Shown: positions 1-5,182 of the stretch, in pieces
Numbering within the stretch: the stretch's first letter is position 1
Layout: the number at the start of each line of letters is the position of its first letter
NCBI GenBank assembly: GCA_030590265.1
Contig: JAUUYW010000106.1
Location: forward strand, 1 to 9,590
DNA: 9,590 nt
From: Candidatus Krumholzibacteriia bacterium
GTDB taxonomy: Bacteria; Krumholzibacteriota; Krumholzibacteriia; LZORAL124-64-63
Direction: 5' to 3'
Position numbers and translations under genes: made by a program
Notes under the pieces: generated by a model
Databases searched by the model: none
Told to the model about the DNA's origin: nothing
The model's input: the letters and a program-made list of their open reading frames with translations, nothing else

Positions 1-1667
1 CAGATGCTGCCCTCGGACAACCGCGGAATGAACTCCGCCCCGATGGTTGTGGCCAACAACCCGCCGGCCAACAGCAACATCAGCGTACCGGCAATGACCA
101 ACCGCCGCCGTTCAATAGCAAAACGGACTATGGGTTGGTAAAGGCGCTTCAATCCGCGCATCAGAAAATTGTCGCCTTCTTTTCCCCCGACCTTCAGCAC
201 CAGGCTTGCCAGAACTGGCATCAGGGTAAGAGACAGGATGAGTGAACCGGCCAGAGCAAACAGCAAAGTCAAAGCCATGGGCCGGAACATCTTGCCTTCT
301 ATGCCTTCTAGTGCCAGAACAGGCAGAAAAACGATGGCAATGATCAACTCACCATACATGGTGGGTTTGCGCACCTCCAGGGCCGCCGCCTTCACTATCT
401 CCAAAACACTCTTCTTGCCGTCGGCCCCGTTCAATCGGCGCACACTGTTCTCCACCATGATGACCGAACTGTCCACAATGAGTCCGAAATCGATGGCTCC
501 CAAACTCATCAGGCTGCCGGCGATGCCGAACTTGAGCATGCCCTGCACCGCAAATAGCATCGACAGGGGGATGGCCGCCGCCACGATCAGCCCGGCCCGC
601 AGATTGCCCAGAAAAACGAACAGGATGGCGATGACCAGGATGGCCCCTTCGAAAAGGTTCTCCTTGACCGTCTCGAGGACCTTGTCCACCAGATCAGTCC
701 GCTCATAGACCGGCCGCACATCCACCCCTTCGGGCAACGCCGAAGCAATATCGAGCAACCGCTCATGCATGAGTCTGGTCACCTCATGACTGTTTTCGCC
801 CATGAGCATGAAGCCCAGGCCCAACACCACTTCGCCCTCGCCCGAAGCGGTGGCCGCCCCGCGCCTGATTTCGTGGCCTTCGCGCACCTCACCCAGATCG
901 CGCACTCGAATAGGCACGCCGTCGTGGGCCTCGATGACGATGTTTCCGATCTGGCGCGAATCGCTGGTCAGGCTGATACCCTGCACCAGATGCAGTTCCC
1001 CCGCCTGGACGATATAGCCACCACCCACGTTCAGGTTGTTCCGGCTAAGAGCGGTGAAAACGTCGTCCAGATTGAGATTGAATTTCACCATTCGGTCGGG
1101 ATCGATCAGCACCTGGTACTGCTTCCTCTCGCCACCCCAGGTGTTGACCTCGGCCACTCCGGGAACCGACTGCAGGCGAGGCTTGACCACCCACTCGTGC
1201 AGCGTTGTCAGCTCCTGCAGGCTGTGGGTCTTGCTGGACAGCAGGTAGTGGAAAACCTCGCCCAGGCCGGTAGCCACCGGGCCCATCTCGGGTCGGTTGA
1301 TGCCTTCGGGCATCTCCACCGTCTGCAGCCTTTCCATGATCAACTGCCGGGCAAAGTAGATGTCGGTGCCGTCGTCGAAAGTCACCGTGAGCTGGGAAAG
1401 TCCAAACTTGGACAACGAACGCACCTCAGTCAGATCAGGCAAACCGGCGATGGCTCGTTCCACCGGGAAGGTGATCTGCTGTTCGATTTCCAAAGGCGAC
1501 AGTGACGGCGCCGTGGTGTTGATCTGCACTTGCACTGGCGTTGTGTCCGGAAAGGCGTCCACCGGAAGACTGCGCAGGTTGTACAGTCCGGTTCCGACCA
1601 GCAAACCCGTCAGGGCCAGGACAAGGAAACGATGGTGCAGGGACCAGGTAATAATTGCATCCAGCAT
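1..1667 (-). CDS. czcA: CzcA/CusA-family heavy-metal efflux RND pump, N-terminal half
   Basis: This is the inner-membrane proton-driven pump of a tripartite heavy-metal exporter. 555 codons are visible from the ATG at 1667 with no stop; the gene runs off the left edge, and the family is usually about 1,020-1,060 residues, so roughly half is present. TM1 lies at about residues 13-30. A porter domain follows with the family-typical segments 'SPLEIEQQITFPVE' and 'SLSKFGLSQLTVTFDDGTD'. TM2 starts near F339 ('LFEGAILVIAILFVFLG'). TM4 carries D393, D399 and E406 within 'DFGLIVDSSVIMVEN'. This spacing matches the acidic relay of CzcA (D402/D408/E415 in Cupriavidus), whereas CusA-type Cu(I)/Ag(I) pumps lack the first Asp. 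I therefore infer divalent cations (Zn, Co, Cd). The start lies 4 nt after the adaptor stop with a purine-rich GAGAGG upstream, so translation is probably coupled. The visible end, '...PRLSEGSI', is a family landmark in the second periplasmic loop region. Confidence 0.95.
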   Translation of the reverse strand, partial: MLDAIITWSLHHRFLVLALTGLLVGTGLYNLRSLPVDAFPDTTPVQVQINTTAPSLSPLEIEQQITFPVERAIAGLPDLTEVRSLSKFGLSQLTVTFDDGTDIYFARQLIMERLQTVEMPEGINRPEMGPVATGLGEVFHYLLSSKTHSLQELTTLHEWVVKPRLQSVPGVAEVNTWGGERKQYQVLIDPDRMVKFNLNLDDVFTALSRNNLNVGGGYIVQAGELHLVQGISLTSDSRQIGNIVIEAHDGVPIRVRDLGEVREGHEIRRGAATASGEGEVVLGLGFMLMGENSHEVTRLMHERLLDIASALPEGVDVRPVYERTDLVDKVLETVKENLFEGAILVIAILFVFLGNLRAGLIVAAAIPLSMLFAVQGMLKFGIAGSLMSLGAIDFGLIVDSSVIMVENSVRRLNGADGKKSVLEIVKAAALEVRKPTMYGELIIAIVFLPVLALEGIEGKMFRPMALTLLFALAGSLILSLTLMPVLASLVLKVGGKEGDNFLMRGLKRLYQPIVRFAIERRRLVIAGTLMLLLAGGLLATTIGAEFIPRLSEGSI

Positions 1668-1671
1668 GGTT

Positions 1672-3225
1672 TTACCTCTCCGCCTGGCCCGGTTGGGCTT
1701 CACAGCAACCAGCTCCGATGTTGTTTTTCAGGATCTCTGTCTTCAGCAGGAAGCTGCCTTGGGTAACTACAAGATCGCCATCGGAAATGCCCGAAATTAC
1801 TTCATACACATCGCCGTCCGCCGGACCGAGTGTGACCTTCCGCGGCAAATAAGTGGTCTCCGATTTTTTGACAAAGACGACATTGCAACACCCTTCCCAC
1901 TGCACGGCCTCGCGGGGCACCAGCAGGGTGGGCTGACGGTCGCGCACCGTGACCCTGGCTCGGGCGAACATGTTTGCCTTCAGTAGCCCGCTGCTGTTGT
2001 CAAGAACGGCCCGGGCCTGCAGGGTGCGGGTGCGGGGATCCAGCTGCGAGCTGATCCAGGTGATTTTCCCGCCAAACGATTCGCCGGGCAGACCCTCCAC
2101 TTCCAGGATCACGGCCTGGCCTTCAGCCACTTCCCGGGCGTCGGATTCGTAGATATCCAGAATGGCCCACATGTTGGAAATATCCGACACGGTGAACAAG
2201 GGCCTGCTGGAATCGAACACTTCACCCACGGCTGCCTGGCGTCCCACCACCACTCCGGAAAACGAGGCAGTCACTGGATACAGGTTGGACGTGTCTGAGG
2301 TGCGGCGCACCACATCGACCTGGTCCGGCGAAAGTCCCAGTCCCAACAAAGCCTGCCTGGCTCGTGACAAGGCAATGCGCCCTTCGGCCAGGCGGGTTTC
2401 GGCTTCAAGAAGGTCCCGCTCGGTGGCCACGCCGCGTTCCATGAGGTCCTTTTCCCGGTCGTAGTTTTTCCGCCAGAGATTATCAGCAGCTTCGGCCTGG
2501 AGAAAAGCCGCCTTGGCCGCCCCGAACGCCGGCGAATTGATGGTGGCCAGCACATCGCCCGGCTCCACTTGTTGGCCCAGGTCCATTTCCACCGAAGCCA
2601 CGATCCCACCCACCTGGGGTGCAATCTGGGCGTACCGGTTTCCATCGAAGGCCAGAGTGGCGTTGCAATCCAGGGACCGGGTCACAGGGACAATGGTGGC
2701 CCGGACAAACTCAAGTCCAGCGTCTTTGGCGATGCCCTCACGGTCAAAGTTGATGGTCAGGTTCTGTTTCAGGCAAGTCACCGACGGGGTGCGCTGGATG
2801 CGCGGTACGGATCCAGCATCATTCGTTTCGGTGCTGGGATCCAGGTGGGGGTTGCACAGGTAACATTGGGACTCGGGTCGATCGTGCCCCGCACACCAAT
2901 CATCCACGGCCTTGAAGGCGGCCACCAGATTGCTGTTGCACTGGTAACAGAGGGCTTCGGGCACATTGTGTCCCGCGCACCAACCCATCGAATCCACAAG
3001 ACCGGGGTTGCAGAACGGGCATTCGGATTCGGCGATCTCGTGTTCGGCACACCAATCGTCGTTGGTGCCTGCAACAGGACTGCCCTGCCCTTCGTCGGGA
3101 CCGTGGTCGTGTCCGGCATGGGCGTCCTCTGCTTCACCACTACTGCCGTCCGGCGACCCACAGGCCGATAAAAGGCCCAGAGCCAGGAGCATAATAATCA
3201 TTGTCCAGATTTTGGTGGATTTCAT
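1672..3225 (-). CDS. czcB: CzcB-like lipoprotein periplasmic adaptor with triple Cys/His metal modules
   Basis: This 517-residue membrane-fusion protein links the RND pump to the outer-membrane channel. A lipoprotein signal ends in the lipobox L19-S20-A21-C22, so it is probably lipidated. A His/Asp-rich stretch (H36, H39, H41) is followed by three tandem modules WCAxHxxxExxCxxCNxxL at residues 58-76, 82-100 and 110-128. The adaptor core follows: a first lipoyl half at about 198-231 ('APQVGGIVASVEMDLGQQV'), an alpha-helical hairpin at about 236-308, a second lipoyl half at about 316-350, a beta-barrel at about 351-429 and a membrane-proximal domain to the end. Cys-Cys pairs occur at 446-447 ('WEGCCNVVF') and 507-508 ('GAGCCE'). 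The start ATG overlaps the channel-gene stop as ATGA and has a strong GGAGGA Shine-Dalgarno about 5 nt upstream. The length exceeds the roughly 380-420 residues usual for CzcB/CusB adaptors because of the N-terminal metal-binding extension. The adaptor assignment is secure; metal binding by the extension is inferred. Confidence 0.95.
   Translation of the reverse strand: MKSTKIWTMIIMLLALGLLSACGSPDGSSGEAEDAHAGHDHGPDEGQGSPVAGTNDDWCAEHEIAESECPFCNPGLVDSMGWCAGHNVPEALCYQCNSNLVAAFKAVDDWCAGHDRPESQCYLCNPHLDPSTETNDAGSVPRIQRTPSVTCLKQNLTINFDREGIAKDAGLEFVRATIVPVTRSLDCNATLAFDGNRYAQIAPQVGGIVASVEMDLGQQVEPGDVLATINSPAFGAAKAAFLQAEAADNLWRKNYDREKDLMERGVATERDLLEAETRLAEGRIALSRARQALLGLGLSPDQVDVVRRTSDTSNLYPVTASFSGVVVGRQAAVGEVFDSSRPLFTVSDISNMWAILDIYESDAREVAEGQAVILEVEGLPGESFGGKITWISSQLDPRTRTLQARAVLDNSSGLLKANMFARARVTVRDRQPTLLVPREAVQWEGCCNVVFVKKSETTYLPRKVTLGPADGDVYEVISGISDGDLVVTQGSFLLKTEILKNNIGAGCCEAQPGQAER
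2842..3054 (-). repeat. Three tandem WCxxHxxxExxCxxCN protein modules in the adaptor
   Basis: Three imperfect copies of a 19-residue motif lie at 2998-3054, 2926-2982 and 2842-2898 (adaptor residues 58-76, 82-100, 110-128). Start-to-start spacing is 24 and then 28 residues. Invariant positions in all three are Trp, Cys, Ala, His, Glu, Cys, Cys, Asn and the final Leu. Each copy offers three Cys and one His, a plausible tetrahedral Zn- or thiophilic-metal site resembling a small zinc knuckle. The copies are divergent at DNA level, so this is an old protein-level duplication rather than a recent DNA repeat. The motif differs from the 'CPMHP...CPKCGM' heavy-metal-binding domain found at the N-terminus of some CusB-type adaptors. 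Confidence 0.85.
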
Positions 3226-4520
3226 CGGATTCCTCCGGGTTGGGCGTATGGCCCCACACCGAGCAGACTCAACCGGTCTGCTTCGGCCATGGCCAAGTCT
3301 CTTTTCAATTCGATGGAGCGCTGACGGAAGTCTGCATAAGTGCGTTGGGCGTCGACCAATTCCAGGAACATGAGCCGTCCGGCCCGATAGGCCTGCTGGG
3401 CCTGGTCCAATCCGCGCTCGGCGGCGGGCAGAATCAAGGTTTCAAGGGTTTTCAACTGCTGGTGTAGCAATTCATGGTTCTGCCTGGCGGTGGCAAGGGC
3501 CACGTTCAAATCGTTTTCCACTCTCCTGGCTTCATGCTCGAACATGACTATCAAAGATTGTGTTTCGGCCACTCGCCCCTGGTTGCGATGGAACAATGGC
3601 ACGGGTACGGTGATGCCCCCTTCCACGTAGTTTTCATCTTCGGGCCTGGCTTGCCCGAAAGCCAAGAACACACCCAGGTCGGGGAATCGGGCGGCCCGGG
3701 CGGCCCGGGCTTCGGCGTCGGCCGCGGCCACGCTCATCCGGGCGGCGCGAATTGCGGGATGGTTGCCCGTGCTGTCGGCATGATCATCCGCCCAAACAGG
3801 CTCGTCCGAATCAGGTTCCAGGGAACCGGACAACCGCTCCAGGGGCAGAGGCAAGCCACCCAAAAAGGCGATGGTTTCGGCGTCGCTACGGGACCTTTCT
3901 CCACGCAATCGCTGCAAGGAAACTTCCAGGTCGTAGACCTCGAGCAGAGCCTTGGTCACGTGGGATTCGGGTTCGGAACGCGATTCGAAGCGGGCTCGGG
4001 CCAGGTCCAGAGTGTGTTCGGCCATCTCCTGGAGCTCCGCGAAGGCTGTTTCGACTTCCCGGAAATAGAGCTGATTGGCCCAATGACGATGGACCTGGCG
4101 ATAGACTTCCCGTCGGCTCAGGAGCAACTGGTATTGTGCCGCTTCCATTTGGAACTGGGCCGCCTCCCGGGCCAAACCGAGGCGCCCGCCGAGGACCAAC
4201 GGCTGCATCAGTTCCAACCGCATCTTGTAGGGATTCGGTTCCGATAAAAAGGCTTCATCGACCCCCAAGGTCAGTTCGGGGTTGGGATAAAGACCCGCCT
4301 GAACAGCCTGGCCTTTGCGGGCCTCGATCCAGGCACGATCCACCTCCAGTTGGGGGTTGGTCAGATCGGCCAGCCGAAACAGATCATTCAGGTCGATTTC
4401 GGGCTGACTGAGAATCGCAATTGCAACCTCTTGCCTCGTCGGTTGCCCGGCTTCTTCAGCCAATACAGCCGATACGGATCCGGCCATCACCAAGGCCAAT
4501 ACCAATAGTTTCATCCACAT
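3222..4520 (-). CDS. czcC: TolC-family outer-membrane efflux channel (CzcC-like)
   Basis: This is the outer-membrane channel of the tripartite metal exporter, 432 residues from the chosen start. The N-terminus 'MWMKLLVLALVMAGSVSAVLA' is a signal peptide with a likely signal-peptidase-I site after A21. There is no lipobox. Two outer-membrane-efflux repeats follow, at about 42-225 and 250-421. The first includes 'GLYPNPELTLGVDEA' and 'MQPLVLGGRLGLAREAA'. The second includes 'RFPDLGVFLAFGQ', 'GGITVPVPLFHRNQGRVAE' and the late-helix motif 'AYRAGRLMFLELVDAQRTY', all typical of CzcC/CusC relatives. The frame stays open upstream to 4661, but that would add 47 non-signal residues and overlap the preceding gene. 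The signal peptide and a GGAGGA element at 4530-4535 favour 4520 (a GTG at 4523 or ATG at 4514 is also possible). The stop overlaps the adaptor start (ATGA), pointing to translational coupling. Confidence 0.92.
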   Translation of the reverse strand: MWMKLLVLALVMAGSVSAVLAEEAGQPTRQEVAIAILSQPEIDLNDLFRLADLTNPQLEVDRAWIEARKGQAVQAGLYPNPELTLGVDEAFLSEPNPYKMRLELMQPLVLGGRLGLAREAAQFQMEAAQYQLLLSRREVYRQVHRHWANQLYFREVETAFAELQEMAEHTLDLARARFESRSEPESHVTKALLEVYDLEVSLQRLRGERSRSDAETIAFLGGLPLPLERLSGSLEPDSDEPVWADDHADSTGNHPAIRAARMSVAAADAEARAARAARFPDLGVFLAFGQARPEDENYVEGGITVPVPLFHRNQGRVAETQSLIVMFEHEARRVENDLNVALATARQNHELLHQQLKTLETLILPAAERGLDQAQQAYRAGRLMFLELVDAQRTYADFRQRSIELKRDLAMAEADRLSLLGVGPYAQPGGIR

Positions 4521-4529
4521 CACCAGAAT

Positions 4530-4535
4530 TCCTCC
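4530..4535 (-). promoter_or_regulatory. Shine-Dalgarno for the channel gene
   Basis: GGAGGA lies 9 nt before the ATG at 4520. It decides the start in favour of the signal-peptide methionine over the upstream in-frame codons reaching back to 4661. Confidence 0.65.
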
Positions 4536-4623
4536 AGTAGGAACGCTATCAACGGACGACAGGGCGAAAGGATTCTCGTCACCGTCGATCATGATTTTTA
4601 ATTTGGGAAAAATAGAGAGACAG

Positions 4624-4977
4624 CTAGGCCCGGGGAGGGTGGTAGAAAGGATCCTGCCCAACCCAGAAGTTGCTCTGAACCAGGGAAAGGATCTGGCCGT
4701 TGAGGCCGTTGATATTCCCCGGCTGGACCGGAGAAGTCAGGAGGTAGGAAAGGCCCGTACAGCAAGACATTCCGCAGTTGAAGCACCCGGACTCACAGCA
4801 GCCTTGATCCTGGCAATCGTCATGACCGGAGGCCTCGGTTTCGGCTCCATTCTCGGCACGCAATGGTGCTTCTTCCTGAAGGGCCGCCGTATCGCACGGT
4901 ATCTGGACCGAGACGGAGAAAGCCATCAGAAAGGCCACCCAAAGCAGGGTGATGTGAATGAAGGTTTTTATGGTCAT
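4624..4977 (-). CDS. Small secreted Cys-rich protein, first gene of the efflux operon
   Basis: I cannot assign this 117-residue protein to a named family with certainty. From the ATG at 4977 it has a short basic start and a hydrophobic segment ('FIHITLLWVAFLMAFSVSV'), so it is probably exported to the periplasm or membrane-anchored. An acidic linker follows. A dense cluster comes next, residues 52-73, with one His, two Asp and seven Cys (C55, C60, C61, C65, C68, C72, C73), including 'CFNCGMSCC'. One further Cys lies at 28. The protein ends in 'HPPRA'. It occupies the position held by czcI or similar small periplasmic proteins in czcICBA-type operons, and small metal-related proteins of that kind often end in a Pro-Pro-Arg-like tail, but this parallel is recalled and not tested. 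A GTG at 5010 is in frame, but it would lie within a few bases of the predicted transcription start, so I prefer 4977, despite a weak Shine-Dalgarno. Metal sensing, capture or buffering is inferred from composition and context. Confidence 0.75.
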   Translation of the reverse strand: MTIKTFIHITLLWVAFLMAFSVSVQIPCDTAALQEEAPLRAENGAETEASGHDDCQDQGCCESGCFNCGMSCCTGLSYLLTSPVQPGNINGLNGQILSLVQSNFWVGQDPFYHPPRA

Positions 4978-5021
4978 AACCTGATCTGGTTCGGGTTTCG
5001 GGGACTCCACCTTTAATGAAT

Positions 5022-5050
5022 ATATTAGGGAAAGTTCCTTCTTTATTCAA
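5022..5050 (-). promoter_or_regulatory. Predicted sigma70-like promoter of the metal efflux operon
   Basis: On the minus strand, TTGAAT (5045-5050) is separated by 17 bp from TAATAT (5022-5027), each matching 4 of 6 consensus bases. Transcription would start near 5015, giving a leader of about 38 nt before the ATG at 4977. An overlapping alternative -10, TATATT (5019-5024), would lie 20 bp from the same -35. The spacer holds an imperfect dyad, GGAA-CT-TTCC on the minus strand, a possible operator. No regulator gene is in the window. Confidence 0.5.
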
Positions 5051-5119
5051 GATTGCTATTTTTCCAGCTGAAAAAACCTGGCATTTCAATCGAAGATGTT
5101 CAAAAAGATAGCCTTCACT

Positions 5120-5151
5120 GCAGCCAGGGAAGGTGGTTCTTCCCTGGCTGC
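5120..5151 (-). terminator. Strong hairpin downstream of the peptidase gene, likely terminator
   Basis: A 12-bp perfect stem plus one G-U pair (GCAGCCAGGGAAG against CTTCCCTGGCTGC) closes a 4-nt loop. It lies about 31 nt past the peptidase stop and before the efflux-operon promoter. On the minus strand a run of five T follows only after about 12 nt (5102-5106), so it is not a textbook intrinsic terminator. It could also act as an RNA 3'-end stabiliser or a transcription block between the two units. Confidence 0.55.
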
Positions 5152-5182
5152 CATTGGAATCTTCAACATATTTTGACCCAAC

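Noticed and set aside
765..1505. Plus-strand 246-codon open frame opposite the pump gene
   Set aside because: It lies antisense to clearly conserved CzcA coding sequence. Its His/Gln/Leu-rich translation has no recognisable domain.
2569..3171. Plus-strand 200-codon open frame opposite the adaptor
   Set aside because: It is a mirror frame of the adaptor gene, whose lipobox, modules and lipoyl halves are all on the minus strand.
3474..4247. Plus-strand 257-codon open frame opposite the channel gene
   Set aside because: It is Gly/Gln/His-rich and lacks domain features. The minus strand encodes a complete TolC-family protein here.
4521..4661. N-terminal extension of the channel gene to an ATG at 4661
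   Set aside because: It would add 47 residues before a good signal peptide and overlap the preceding gene, while a Shine-Dalgarno sits just before 4520.
4978..5010. GTG start at 5010 for the small Cys-rich protein
   Set aside because: It lies only a few bases from the predicted transcription start and adds 11 charged residues ahead of a signal-like sequence. It is not excluded.
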